A stretch of 53,523 nucleotides of DNA from a virus, in IMG/VR virus record IMGVR_UViG_3300029319_000067, positions 1-53,523 of that record; one strand, 5' to 3'. A program made the translations under genes and the position numbers. Numbering within the stretch: position 1 is the stretch's first letter; each line of letters starts with the position of its first letter. Shown here in pieces: positions 28,504 to 37,779 of the stretch. The notes beneath the pieces are model-generated. The model had not been told where the DNA came from. It searched no databases and saw only the letters and a list, made by a program, of their open reading frames with translations.

Positions 28504-29523
28504 TTACTTCCTCTTAATATGGGCTGAGCTTTCTATTTGGCTCGCGGGAGATTGACGGACCCACTCTGCACGAGCTTGTAGTTCTTTGATATTCCTACAG
28601 CCTGAATATGATAAACCTGAGCGGATTCCCTTATCCAACCCCTCCAAGACCGTTTGCAATGAGCCTTTGTAAGGAACTGAATATGATACGCCCTCAAGTG
28701 ATGAGACTCTACCTCGCCAAGCATGTTGCGCTGCCGCAGAAGCCATGCCACGGTATTGCTTTCTCAGTTCCCCATCAGGTGTGCTAAATACTCGACCAGG
28801 GGCTTCGTCTGTTCCTGCAAGGAGCGATCCCAACATAACAGCATCAGCGCCAGCAGCAAGAGCCTTAACAATATCACCCGAGTTTTTAATGCCGCCATCT
28901 GCAATGATTTTTGCATCTCGGTCTGATTTGGCGCATTGGAATATTGTTTCAAGCCCAGGAACACCGTGTCCCGTTTGTATTCTTGTAGTGCAAATACTGC
29001 CACCTCCAATATTACATCTAATAGAATCAGCACCCCAATCAGCCAAATCATTGAAGCCCTCCACTGTTGCCACGTTGCCAGCCATAATGTGAAAGTCGTC
29101 TGGCAAGTTGTTACGTAAGGTCTCCAAGGCTTCTTTCATAAGAATACTATGACCGTGGGCAACATCAACACAAATAAAATCTACACCGACACCAAAGAGG
29201 GACTGTGCTCGTTCCAAAAAGTCTCCAGTCACTCCGACAGCAGCGCCTACTAAAGTATCTTCCTCTGCTGATATAAGAGACTCGACGATAGCTACCTGTT
29301 CCTCTACGGTGTTGTAGCGATGGACAACTGATGTTCCACCGTAAGCAGACATGGTGGCTGCGGTATCTTCCTCAGTCACAGTGTCCATTGGGGATGAGAT
29401 GACAGGAAAAGTCAACTTCAGTCCTGCTGAAAGGTCTGTATCTAAGCGGACCTCTGACCTGCTACGAATATCTGAATATTGAGGCGCTAGAAGCACGTCA
29501 TCGTAAGTTAAAACTTCTTTCAT
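28504..29523 (-). CDS. guaB: IMP dehydrogenase / GMP reductase family enzyme without CBS domain
   Basis: 339 residues, a TIM barrel. L-T-Y-D-D-V-L-L-A-P opens it as in the family; the active-site loop is G-G-G-S-I-C178-T-T-R. The phosphate site is A-D-G-G-I, and R-G-M-A-S and E-G-V-S-Y-S-V-P-Y-K-G follow. CBS domains are absent, so allosteric control is likely lost. IMPDH makes XMP for guanine nucleotides; GMP reductase runs the other way. The flap (Y-R-G-M) favours IMPDH but does not decide it. GGAG precedes the ATG. Confidence 0.9.
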   Translation of the reverse strand: MKEVLTYDDVLLAPQYSDIRSRSEVRLDTDLSAGLKLTFPVISSPMDTVTEEDTAATMSAYGGTSVVHRYNTVEEQVAIVESLISAEEDTLVGAAVGVTGDFLERAQSLFGVGVDFICVDVAHGHSILMKEALETLRNNLPDDFHIMAGNVATVEGFNDLADWGADSIRCNIGGGSICTTRIQTGHGVPGLETIFQCAKSDRDAKIIADGGIKNSGDIVKALAAGADAVMLGSLLAGTDEAPGRVFSTPDGELRKQYRGMASAAAQHAWRGRVSSLEGVSYSVPYKGSLQTVLEGLDKGIRSGLSYSGCRNIKELQARAEWVRQSPASQIESSAHIKRK

Positions 29524-29859
29524 TTATTCTCCTATAAACTTTTTAATTGCTTCCTCAAGATAGCCAAGAGAGTACCAAGTACGTTCGTCAGGGTCTTTTG
29601 GTTCTTTTAGAAGACTGAACTTGCCTTCGCTAATAAGTGCTATGCTAGGCACTCCATCAATGTTTTCTTCAAATACGTCAAAGTCATCTGACTCGGTATC
29701 AACATATCTCATATCTAGATTATCATACTTTTCACTAAGATATTTTAGTGATGGTTCAATAGCCACGCAGTAATGACATTGCCGACTTTTAAAAACAACA
29801 AATATTTTTTTGCCGTTTTCCATACCCTCTATAACTTCAAGTGCTGTCGTGTTCTTCAC
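29524..29859 (-). CDS. Thioredoxin-like protein
   Basis: 111 residues starting at GTG with GGAGAAGCGA. C28-H-Y-C31 sits after a F-V-V-F-K strand, and V-P-S-I-A-L carries the cis-Pro; a thioredoxin fold is clear. Phage thioredoxin-like proteins reduce ribonucleotide reductase or act as glutaredoxins; here RNR is at 39890-41749. It overlaps the preceding gene by 23 bases. Confidence 0.85.
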   Translation of the reverse strand: MKNTTALEVIEGMENGKKIFVVFKSRQCHYCVAIEPSLKYLSEKYDNLDMRYVDTESDDFDVFEENIDGVPSIALISEGKFSLLKEPKDPDERTWYSLGYLEEAIKKFIGE

Positions 29860-30097
29860 TCGCTTCTCCTTGGCAGTCTGGGCAAACCAAAGCTACCTTT
29901 CGATGTTCCTCGTTGACTGCGACACGCCAAGTCATGTGGTGGTCGCGGCTGGTTTTATCAAAAGGCTTTCCACAAATGTTACAACTCTCTGGCAAGAGAT
30001 TAAACATGCCGACTTGTTGCGCCATCTCTTTTTTCTTTTGTTTTAAAACCTTGTTGCTTTTTTTTCGTCTTAGCTTTCTTCCTAGATTATTACTCAT
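29837..30097 (-). CDS. Small basic zinc-binding protein
   Basis: 86 residues starting MSNNLGRKLRRKKSNK. C-N-I-C-G-K-P-F-D and C-P-D-C near the end frame a single zinc site; D-H-H-M-T-W lies between them. The ATG overlaps the dnaE stop as ATGA, so the longer frame from 30145 is rejected. I recall similar proteins in T4-like marine phages. Possible nucleic-acid binding. Confidence 0.75.
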   Translation of the reverse strand: MSNNLGRKLRRKKSNKVLKQKKKEMAQQVGMFNLLPESCNICGKPFDKTSRDHHMTWRVAVNEEHRKVALVCPDCQGEASEEHDST

Positions 30098-33000
30098 GCA
30101 ATCATCTTCCATCCGTACCTCATGGAACGGGTTGAAAAGCCCCACTGTTCAGAGTAGTCGAGCTTTGCCATGTAAGGGCGATTAACGTGGATAATGTCTT
30201 TGCTAGGGTCCACACCCCAAACCTTAATGGTTGATGACTTAGAGGTATCGTCGATAGCACGGACAATATAAAAATCCTTACCTCTGCGAGTCTTCTTTTT
30301 GATAACCTCGCGAGGGATAAACCAAGCTGCTCCCAAGTCTGGATCGAACTCGCCTAGTGGCGGGATGCAATAGTGTGCGAGTTGGTCTGTGACTTGCTGA
30401 GACATGACAAGGTGGAACGGGAAGATACCTGCCAACTCAACGAGGTAGGCAATCTTCTCGGTCTTTGAGAAGTCTCCCTCTGGCTCGTAGGTCTCGATGT
30501 TCTCCAAGAACTTCTTTTTATTCTTTGGTCTATCGACTGCAACCGCAGACCAGAAGTGTTTGAGTCCTGAGAAGCGCTCATCCATTAGAGAGTTCAAAGC
30601 CTGTGTGCGGCAAAGAACATCCAACCCCTTTTTGTTAAGCTTAGAATAAACAATCTCCTCATGGAACAAAAGTTCCTCGATAGTCTCAAAAGGACGGTGT
30701 GCCATAATCTGGTCAACTGCTTTATCGCCCAGACCCTTGATAGAGGTAAGAGGCTGAATGAGACTCTTGCCATCGTCAGCAATCTCCCAGACTCGACCCG
30801 ATAGGTTGATGTCAGGGTTCTCTACTCCAAGTCCAAGGCTTCGCACAATGTTGATAGCCCGCTCTTTCCTTCCTTCCGGTTCTTTGTCGAGGAAGGCAGC
30901 AGCCCACTCAACAGGGTAGTAGTTAAGAAGATGGGCGCACTGATAACTAAGAATGCTGTAGCTAACAGCGTGGGACTTATTAAAACCATACCCTGAGAAG
31001 TATTCAAAGGTTTGCCAGAGCTTTTGAGCTTCGGCTTCAGCGATTCCTTTTTCAATACATCCTGCAATGAACTTCTTGTGGATGGCGACTTTCTTTTCAT
31101 TACCTTTGCCTGTTCCTTTCTTGGTTAGTAGCTTGCGAAGCATGTTGCCTTCGTCAAGTGTAAGGTCTTTGCCCAGTTTGTGTGCGAGCAAAGCAATCTG
31201 CTCTTGGAAGATAAGGAAACCATAAGTTTCTTTTGTTACTTCCTCGACAAGTGGGTGAAGATACTTGATGTTGTGTGGGTTCTCCTTTGCCTCGACGTAC
31301 TGCTCGTGGACGTTAGCCGAGAGAGGACCGGGACGATAGATAGAGGTGATAGCCGAAATGTCAATGATAGACCTTGGCTTTGCACGTTGACAGAAGTTCT
31401 GTGCGCCCTTCTCAGTAAACTGGAACACACCAGCCCAACGACCTTTGTGAAAAATATTCTCGTAGATAGCTTGGTCGTCCAAATCCATATTATCTGGACT
31501 TAAATGCTCGTCATACCATTTCTTAACATCGTCAAACGTAGGATTCTCAATCCCATGATGCCGTTGCAGAATGTGGCTGATAGCACCCTCGACCATGCGA
31601 AGACTTGCGAGACCAAGAATGTCAAACTTAATAAACCCAAGGGGCTCAAGATGCCGAACGTTCATACCCTCAGACCAAGGAGTTTGCTGAACACCACCGC
31701 TGTTGATCAAGGGCATGTGCTTGTTCAAGTTGTCAGCGATCACAACACCACCAGCGTGGCGAGAGATCGAACGTAGCTGTCCTGTCAAAGCCTTGACGTG
31801 AGTCTCAACGTGTGGATATTTCTTGAGAAACTTTTTGAGAGAATCAGAGAACTCCATTAACTCTTCAAAAGTAGGGGTATAAACACCAGCAGTAATACCA
31901 TGGCGTGCCTTAGCGAGCGGCGTAGCCTCCAAAACCATGACACTTGTAACTCGGTTGACCTCTGAAAAGTCGATACCGTAGAACTTTGCGATATCCTTGA
32001 TAAGAGAGCGCAACTGCAAAGTGTTGTAGTTGGAGATAGGAACAACCGTATCCTTGCCCCACTTCTCCATCAACTCTTCTTTCAGAGCCATGGGGTCAGC
32101 AACGTCGTAATCGATGTCGGGATAGTCAACAGCATCTCGTCTAAGGAAGCGGCTAAAAAGCAGACCATACAATATGGGATCAATACCCGTAATACCAAGT
32201 ACGTAAGCGACAAGAGAACCAGCAGCACTACCACGACCCGCTCCAACCAGTTGAGTTTTTGTTGCTTCATCTGCCACCGCCTTCATTGTTAAAAAATACT
32301 TTGAGAAACCACGGTCATCAATAACTTTAATTTCTTCTTTTAGCCTCTCGACGTATTCTGGTTTTGTATGTAAGTTGCGACCCTTCAAACCCTCGATGCA
32401 GAGGCGAGTCATTTCTTCCGTAGCTGTCGAGCCTTCAGGCACAACAAAGTCCGGTAGGCGAACCTGAGCGTCAGGAAAGAATGTGTCGATGCGCTCATGC
32501 GCGATATGATAAGTATTCTGCAATGAGCGTCGAACCAACTTGTCGTCGTACTCAATGCCCAACTCCTCAGACGAAGACTTGTAAGCCTCCCACATCTGGT
32601 CGCCATTCTTGGGATAGAGTTCGTACATCAGGTCTTCACGCTTCTCAGGTAACGTGGAGTCTGCGTAATCCGGCTTGGCTTTGCCCAGCCAGCCAAGTTG
32701 CTTGTAGAGTTCACGATCCTTGAACATCTCTGGACGAGGATAGTGGGCATCAGCAGTGGATACCAACTCGGTGTTGGTCTCAGCCGCTGCCTTGATAATG
32801 TGTTGATTTACTTCATGCTGCTCGGGAATACGATTCCACTGAAGCTCGCAGTAAAACTTGTCACCAAAGATATCCTTGAACTCGTTGATAGTCTTGACCA
32901 TCGAGTTGTGAACAGCCTCTGGGCTTTCCTCACGATTGTTCCAAAAGCACTTGGACAAAGGACCACCGAGACAAGCAGAGGAAACAATGATTCCCTCGCT

Positions 33001-33519
33001 ATGCTCACGCAACATCTTGTAATCAACACGGGGAAAACGATAAAAGTTCTCACCCTCGTATGACTTTGACACGAGACTAAAAAGATTGTTTAGACCTGTT
33101 TGGTTCTGAGCAAGGAGAACAAGGTGTGCTCGACGGTTGAGAACGTGTTTGGCAGAACGCTTGCTCGCTGCTTCGTCCTCGATCACCGGACCAGAGGAAT
33201 CGTCCTTCTTTTTCTTTTTTTGGTTCGCAAGGTGCTCTTCCTTCTCGACCTTCCACTTTTCCAAGTCGTCGATGAAGTAAGCCTCGATGCCAAAGATAGG
33301 TTTGAAGTTTTTGCCTTCAGCTTGCATCTTCTTGGCGTTTAGCACCTGATAAGCAAGCCCTGACATGTTGCCGTGGTCTGTGAGAGCCAAGGCATCCATA
33401 CCGTTCTCCCAGGCGAAGTTCTGGTGGTCTTGCGGATAGCCCATGCCATCGAAAATACTAAATACGGAGTGAGAGTGAAGTCCAACAAAGGGAATGCTGG
33501 GCTGTGCTCGGTCTGTCAT
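30094..33519 (-). CDS. dnaE: DNA polymerase III alpha subunit (DnaE type), replicative polymerase
   Basis: 1141 residues. The PHP domain is intact: H15-S-H-S18 and L-T-D-H-G-N, so it may proofread with zinc as in Thermus. The catalytic core has G-R-G-S-A-A-G-S at 428-435, P-D-I-D470-Y-D472 and K-F-D633-I-L-G-L, the three catalytic aspartates. P-D-I-N-L-S and I-K-G-L-G near 880-910 are the usual tail motifs, and an OB-like end follows. GGAGAAAAC precedes the ATG. Most phages use family A or B polymerases, so this class is unusual, and a second, family A enzyme is at 47604-48788. Confidence 0.96.
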   Translation of the reverse strand: MTDRAQPSIPFVGLHSHSVFSIFDGMGYPQDHQNFAWENGMDALALTDHGNMSGLAYQVLNAKKMQAEGKNFKPIFGIEAYFIDDLEKWKVEKEEHLANQKKKKKDDSSGPVIEDEAASKRSAKHVLNRRAHLVLLAQNQTGLNNLFSLVSKSYEGENFYRFPRVDYKMLREHSEGIIVSSACLGGPLSKCFWNNREESPEAVHNSMVKTINEFKDIFGDKFYCELQWNRIPEQHEVNQHIIKAAAETNTELVSTADAHYPRPEMFKDRELYKQLGWLGKAKPDYADSTLPEKREDLMYELYPKNGDQMWEAYKSSSEELGIEYDDKLVRRSLQNTYHIAHERIDTFFPDAQVRLPDFVVPEGSTATEEMTRLCIEGLKGRNLHTKPEYVERLKEEIKVIDDRGFSKYFLTMKAVADEATKTQLVGAGRGSAAGSLVAYVLGITGIDPILYGLLFSRFLRRDAVDYPDIDYDVADPMALKEELMEKWGKDTVVPISNYNTLQLRSLIKDIAKFYGIDFSEVNRVTSVMVLEATPLAKARHGITAGVYTPTFEELMEFSDSLKKFLKKYPHVETHVKALTGQLRSISRHAGGVVIADNLNKHMPLINSGGVQQTPWSEGMNVRHLEPLGFIKFDILGLASLRMVEGAISHILQRHHGIENPTFDDVKKWYDEHLSPDNMDLDDQAIYENIFHKGRWAGVFQFTEKGAQNFCQRAKPRSIIDISAITSIYRPGPLSANVHEQYVEAKENPHNIKYLHPLVEEVTKETYGFLIFQEQIALLAHKLGKDLTLDEGNMLRKLLTKKGTGKGNEKKVAIHKKFIAGCIEKGIAEAEAQKLWQTFEYFSGYGFNKSHAVSYSILSYQCAHLLNYYPVEWAAAFLDKEPEGRKERAINIVRSLGLGVENPDINLSGRVWEIADDGKSLIQPLTSIKGLGDKAVDQIMAHRPFETIEELLFHEEIVYSKLNKKGLDVLCRTQALNSLMDERFSGLKHFWSAVAVDRPKNKKKFLENIETYEPEGDFSKTEKIAYLVELAGIFPFHLVMSQQVTDQLAHYCIPPLGEFDPDLGAAWFIPREVIKKKTRRGKDFYIVRAIDDTSKSSTIKVWGVDPSKDIIHVNRPYMAKLDYSEQWGFSTRSMRYGWKMIA

Positions 33520-33527
33520 GTTTTCTC

Positions 33528-33752
33528 CTAATCGTCAAAGTCTCTTTGTCTAGTTGCTATGTCTAGTTCTCTCTCTAGTTGATCTGCGTGCTCTTCTAAT
33601 CTTGTTATATTATCTCTCATTTCTGTCATTGTGTCAAGGAAATAATCAACAAAAGCTTGTTGTTCATAAGAAAGTTCAATGTAGTTAAATGGCAGACCGA
33701 CGTCCTCTAAAATCCTGAACGGGATGTTCCCGTACTCCTCACCGTTGTTCAT
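33528..33752 (-). CDS. Hypothetical small coiled-coil protein
   Basis: 74 residues. A mixed N-terminal half (P-F-R-I-L-E-D-V-G-L-P-F) and a coiled coil from about residue 38 (M-R-D-N-I-T-R-L-E-E-H-A-D-Q-L-E). It ends nine bases before dnaE, so it may be a small polymerase partner; nothing proves this. Confidence 0.65.
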   Translation of the reverse strand: MNNGEEYGNIPFRILEDVGLPFNYIELSYEQQAFVDYFLDTMTEMRDNITRLEEHADQLERELDIATRQRDFDD

Positions 33753-34653
33753 CGTAGTATTCTCCTAGTCTTTCAAGTTCTCTTGTTTGGTTTGCTGTTT
33801 TTAGTATTGGTGTCTTGGGTCTCTGGTATTTTAACTTAGACACTGCATCTCTATAGCCATCCCAGGTGTAGGCATTGTAATATTGTTCTAACTCTGCCTC
33901 TTTGTATGTAGAGTTGTCAATGGGCAAGAGAAGTTTATCCAAGGGAAAAGTTCTGCCAGAGTGTTGTTCCTCAAGGGGCAGTCGTTCTAGCCATTTCTCT
34001 CCTCGTTTAAAATCAGAAATACTTCTCCAGACGAGAGTGTTTTCTTTAAAAAAGTTTTTTCTCATCTCTCGCCAGGACGACTGTGTAAAAGTAAATGGCA
34101 GAAACTCACCGTCCCAAGCTGTCTTGCCGTTGTGTGAAAAATAAAACTCACTAACTGCAACAAATGCTGGTCGAAACTTTTTTATTTCCCAAAAGTCAAA
34201 AGCTGCCCATGGGAATGTAACAAAAAACTTTTCTGGCATTGTCCATCTAGAAACGTGACGAGCAGTTCTATTGGCAATCTCAGCGCCCTGCAATATTGCC
34301 CAAGTGTACGAACCGCGTTGTCGCTTGTCTTTCTCGGTCATACGAACATAATATATTGGTATTTGAACGCGATACTCTGTCGGTCGAAGGTGATGCCTCC
34401 AGTAATGAGAGGGATCTTCAACCCACTCACCCACATGTCGTTTAAGCATTTTGGCAGAGCGCTCTTCGCAAACAATAAAAATCTGTTTGCAACCAAAGAA
34501 GGCGCACTGCATAACTGCGTTCTCAACAAGAGTCAGGTCTTTTACAATCGGTTTTAGCCAAGGAGCATACGGAAACTGTTCGTCATTTCCATATCCATCC
34601 AGCGGAATGATTCCGACCATTTTTGCCAAAGGGCTCTTACCTTCTCGTTCCAT
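33739..34653 (-). CDS. Nucleotidyltransferase-like protein
   Basis: 304 residues. V-G-I-I-P-L-D-G-Y-G, P-Y-A-P-W-L-K-P and K-D-L-T-L-V-E-N-A resemble the opening of sugar-nucleotidyltransferases, and I-F-I-V-C-E-E-R is the next strand. F-V-T-F-P-W-A-A-F-D follows where a catalytic Asp would be. The ATG at 34653 overlaps the previous gene by 100 bases; 34620 is an alternative. With UDP-sugar dehydrogenase next door, a nucleotide-sugar role is plausible. Confidence 0.65.
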   Translation of the reverse strand: MEREGKSPLAKMVGIIPLDGYGNDEQFPYAPWLKPIVKDLTLVENAVMQCAFFGCKQIFIVCEERSAKMLKRHVGEWVEDPSHYWRHHLRPTEYRVQIPIYYVRMTEKDKRQRGSYTWAILQGAEIANRTARHVSRWTMPEKFFVTFPWAAFDFWEIKKFRPAFVAVSEFYFSHNGKTAWDGEFLPFTFTQSSWREMRKNFFKENTLVWRSISDFKRGEKWLERLPLEEQHSGRTFPLDKLLLPIDNSTYKEAELEQYYNAYTWDGYRDAVSKLKYQRPKTPILKTANQTRELERLGEYYDEQR

Positions 34654-35414
34654 AGCTCGTTCTCGTTAACTGTGATAAACTTTATTTTATCTTCATCGTG
34701 GTACGTGTGATTTTCGACGGGTCTGACAGTGCGCTTTTTATATTCAAAACGAAGTGGATAGGTTCGCTGTTTTCCTCCGCTTGGACCCTTCATGCCGAGA
34801 CCCTTTACGATCTCAAGCAACTTATAACGCATAGGCACCCAACTATGTTCAAACACATCTAGCTGCGACTCTTTTAAATATGAGACAACCTCTAAAGTTT
34901 TTCTTCTGCCGTGAATCCAGAAATGTATCTCATTGACAAAATCATCGCCCACATAGTGATAAACATAGTCGTGTGGTTGAGCACTCATCCTTACAGTATC
35001 CACCACAAACATTTTCCTGTCAAGTGGTTCTTGTATCCTGCCGCCTTGGAACATTTCAGGGTTGGTTACAACAAGCTGATCGAACTTGTAGTTAAGCAGC
35101 GAGCCATTCTTTGTCATGACCTTGAGAACACCATCATCAGCGCGAATACTTTGATTTGGAGTGACTCCCAATATTTTTCCACGGTAGTTGAGTTGTAACG
35201 CGAGGAACTCCCACAAGGCTTGTGTTGGGTCTCCTGTTGGTAACTTCTCAAAGGGAAAGGGCTTTCTTGGCTCTGTGAACACTACCCAGTAATCTTCTTT
35301 AAGTGCCCACAATAAAGAGGCAACATCGCCACCTACGACAATGTTATTTGCATGGGTGAAGATGTGCCTCTTTAGCTTTCTCACAATACTGCGCGACCTT
35401 TTAGTTTTTCCCAA
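34554..35414 (-). CDS. FAD/NAD-binding oxidoreductase-like protein
   Basis: 286 residues. N-N-I-V-V-G-G-D-V-A-S-L-L-W-A looks like a dinucleotide-binding loop with a changed Gly pattern. F-D-Q-L-V-V-T-N-P-E, as seen in amine-oxidase or mutase enzymes, comes later. UDP-galactopyranose-mutase-like chemistry is one possibility in view of the neighbouring sugar genes. It overlaps both neighbours. The family is not certain. Confidence 0.6.
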   Translation of the reverse strand: MGKTKRSRSIVRKLKRHIFTHANNIVVGGDVASLLWALKEDYWVVFTEPRKPFPFEKLPTGDPTQALWEFLALQLNYRGKILGVTPNQSIRADDGVLKVMTKNGSLLNYKFDQLVVTNPEMFQGGRIQEPLDRKMFVVDTVRMSAQPHDYVYHYVGDDFVNEIHFWIHGRRKTLEVVSYLKESQLDVFEHSWVPMRYKLLEIVKGLGMKGPSGGKQRTYPLRFEYKKRTVRPVENHTYHDEDKIKFITVNENELWNEKVRALWQKWSESFRWMDMEMTNSFRMLLG

Positions 35415-36217
35415 TCCCTCTCTGGTCTAACCTCTAGATTCTTTTCCCAGGCTGCTTTGAGAACCAAAGGATCAACACCATAACTTAGACAGAAGTGCAT
35501 CATCGCGTTTATATCTTTTGGAAAACAACTTCCACCAAAGCCAAGCTTTTCATCCGGTCCAGGGACTGCAAAGTGTGTTTTGCCAATCCTTTTATCCTCG
35601 ACGACACACTCGATCATTTCATTATAGTCAATCGACATCTTATCACAGAGTTGCTTCATTTCGTTAGAAAACGAAACCTTAACAGCCAGGAAGCAGTTGG
35701 CAAAATATTTGACCATCTCCGCTGTGGTTGAATCGGTGCTGATGACTTTTGACTTGGGAAAGAAATCCTGAAATAGTTTTGTCAGTCTTTGTGTGGAGTT
35801 TGGGTCTCCTCCAAAAATAATCCTATTTTGATTTTTATAATCCTCAATGTGGTTCTTTTCTGTCAAGAACTCTGGGCTGAAAACGACAGAGCAACGATCG
35901 CTGAAACCGTTCAGGCTTTGTGTTGTTCCCGGTGTGACCGTTGACTTAATCACAACTATATGTTGTCCATTGCTGAACTGGTTGATGTCAAGAACTGTTT
36001 TCCAAACGTTATCAACGTTGCACGAGCCATCTTCATTCATTGGTGTTGGAACACATACAAAAATGATGTTTGCCTTTGAACACAACTCTTCAAGACTCTC
36101 ACAGGTCGATTCTTTAACCAAGTCATACGTCTCGATTTTAACTTTTTTCTTCAAACCCTCTCTGAGAGCAGAGCCAACAAATCCTTGACCGACGATACCT
36201 ATAATATTATTTTCCAT
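35381..36217 (-). CDS. UDP-glucose/GDP-mannose dehydrogenase, short form
   Basis: 278 residues. G-I-V-G-Q-G-F-V-G-S-A at the start binds NAD, V-C-V-P-T-P-M and S-T-V-T-P-G-T-T are family motifs, and F-G-G-S-C-F-P-K-D (near residue 228) carries the catalytic Cys. Full-length enzymes have about 400 or more residues; the C-terminal UDP-binding domain is missing here. It may use a different sugar donor or a separate partner chain. It overlaps the lytic transglycosylase stop by 11 bases. Confidence 0.9.
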   Translation of the reverse strand: MENNIIGIVGQGFVGSALREGLKKKVKIETYDLVKESTCESLEELCSKANIIFVCVPTPMNEDGSCNVDNVWKTVLDINQFSNGQHIVVIKSTVTPGTTQSLNGFSDRCSVVFSPEFLTEKNHIEDYKNQNRIIFGGDPNSTQRLTKLFQDFFPKSKVISTDSTTAEMVKYFANCFLAVKVSFSNEMKQLCDKMSIDYNEMIECVVEDKRIGKTHFAVPGPDEKLGFGGSCFPKDINAMMHFCLSYGVDPLVLKAAWEKNLEVRPERDWEKLKGRAVL

Positions 36218-36677
36218 GTTTAATCTTTCTTTTAATCTTGTTTGTTATTTTTAAAACCTTCTTCGCGTATTCGATTCCACGAGTATTTGGTTTGTTTCCC
36301 TTGCAGCGAAAGCCTGCGTTGTATCCGCAAAGACCTACCAAAACTTTGCCTTTGCCGTATTTATAAATCCAGTAGTTAAGTTTCCTTGCGCCCTCTGGTA
36401 AGCCAATCTTTGGATCCTTTAGTTGTTCGCAAGTGTATTTACTCCACTGCGGCATAACCTGTGCGATCCCACAAGCCCCAGCGTATGAGACGACATGGGG
36501 CTTCCAGTTGGACTCAACGTGTAGCATTGCAGCTAACATCACTGGGTCAAGTTTATTTTTCTTTGCTTCTTTTACAATACTGCTGCTATAACGACAAGCA
36601 CGATTCGCGCCAGAAGCACCAAAGAATGCTGAGTTAGCCACGATAGCAGCGCATAGAATTTTTCCAGTGATGACCAT
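36207..36677 (-). CDS. Exported SLT-type lytic transglycosylase
   Basis: 156 residues. A signal peptide or membrane anchor covers about 1-24 (I-L-C-A-A-I-V-A-N-S-A-F-F). The SLT core has H-V-E-S-N-W (catalytic Glu), A-G-A-C-G-I-A-Q-V-M-P and C-G-Y-N-A-G. It cuts peptidoglycan between MurNAc and GlcNAc; as a phage gene it could serve lysis or entry. It lies one base from the ThyX stop. Confidence 0.92.
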   Translation of the reverse strand: MVITGKILCAAIVANSAFFGASGANRACRYSSSIVKEAKKNKLDPVMLAAMLHVESNWKPHVVSYAGACGIAQVMPQWSKYTCEQLKDPKIGLPEGARKLNYWIYKYGKGKVLVGLCGYNAGFRCKGNKPNTRGIEYAKKVLKITNKIKRKIKHGK

Positions 36678-37376
36678 TCAGTGCCCCCTGATTTCACGAT
36701 AAGCTCCTACAGTTTCTGGGTATAGTTTCGTAATAATCTCTAACATTCCAAGAGCCATATCTTGGATTTCTTTTTGTGCGCCTTCGTGTGTACGAAGGTC
36801 AATGAACTTTAAAATATTATTTAAGTTGGCTGAAGCGTAGTATTCCGTCAGCATGTTCTGCGGTAGAACACCACGGGCTTGTTCGCGACAAACACCTGCT
36901 TCAATAAGTTCGTTGAACAACTTTAAACTTGCATCGTGATGCATCGTGATGCAGTCGGAGGCTTCATACTGCCAACTCTCAATAACTGGGTCAATCAAGT
37001 CGTGAGCGTTGCTCGCTTGACGATTAGACTTGTGCTGAGTCCTGAAAGCCGGGGGCTCGTAGAACTGAATGTCAAAGTCTGTGTAGCGTCTGCTAATCTC
37101 GTTGTAAGACCAAGTGCGATGACGATGATGCTGTGAACGAACAAACAGTGGAACCTTAACACGGAAGGTTACAAAGCAGTGCTCCAGAGTTGAAGTGTGT
37201 TTGTGCTTAATAAGATACTTGATAAGCTTTTTATCTTTGCTGTCAAGTTCTGACTTGTGCTTACCAAACGAGACGCGAGCGGAGTTTACAACCGAAAGAT
37301 CTGAGCCAACAGCGTCTACCAACTCTACAAAGCATTTGTTGTCCTCATAAAGAGGGATTTTCATTTTTAAAAGCAT
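36678..37376 (-). CDS. thyX: Flavin-dependent thymidylate synthase ThyX
   Basis: 232 residues. R-H-R-T-W-S-Y-N-E-I-S-R-R-Y contains the ThyX signature RHRxxSxNExSxRY. It makes dTMP from dUMP using methylene-tetrahydrofolate and FAD, supporting DNA synthesis. Overlaps the thioesterase gene by 32 bases; the ATG at 37376 or 37364 is possible. It fits with the RNR and deaminase further along. Confidence 0.96.
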   Translation of the reverse strand: MLLKMKIPLYEDNKCFVELVDAVGSDLSVVNSARVSFGKHKSELDSKDKKLIKYLIKHKHTSTLEHCFVTFRVKVPLFVRSQHHRHRTWSYNEISRRYTDFDIQFYEPPAFRTQHKSNRQASNAHDLIDPVIESWQYEASDCITMHHDASLKLFNELIEAGVCREQARGVLPQNMLTEYYASANLNNILKFIDLRTHEGAQKEIQDMALGMLEIITKLYPETVGAYREIRGH

Positions 37377-37779
37377 TCATGTTCTCGATGGGTTGAAAAC
37401 CGTATTTGATACGAACACGGTCTGAAATAGGAATGGCATCACCGTCACCGTCGATGCGGACAAACTTCATAACTGTGGAACAGGCAAGCTTCTGCGTGCC
37501 ATTGTAAACAGAGTGGCGTCGAGCTTCAAGCTCCAGATCCACGCTTGATGTACCAATCTTTACAACCTGTCCATAGATTTTAATAAGCTGCCCAGGTCGA
37601 ACAGGACAATGAAACACTACATCATCTATTTTTTTAGTAACCATTCTGGGGGTATCTGCCACCTGACATGCGAAAGAGGCTGCTGCCTCATCCAACCAAG
37701 CGAGCATGATACCCCCAAAAAGGTTACCATGATAACCAACGTCGTTTTGTTTTACCAAATGAGTGGAAATAAGTTCCAT
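37345..37779 (-). CDS. Hotdog-fold acyl-CoA thioesterase-like protein
   Basis: 144 residues. N-D-V-G-Y-H-G-N-L-F-G-G and M-L-A-W-L-D-E-A-A-A are typical of YciA/acyl-CoA thioesterases, including the helix Asp. V-F-H-C-P-V-R-P-G-Q-L is the next strand pair. It would hydrolyse acyl-CoA; the role in infection is unknown, perhaps altering host lipids. The ATG overlaps the GroES stop (TAATG). Confidence 0.88.
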   Translation of the reverse strand: MELISTHLVKQNDVGYHGNLFGGIMLAWLDEAAASFACQVADTPRMVTKKIDDVVFHCPVRPGQLIKIYGQVVKIGTSSVDLELEARRHSVYNGTQKLACSTVMKFVRIDGDGDAIPISDRVRIKYGFQPIENMNAFKNENPSL

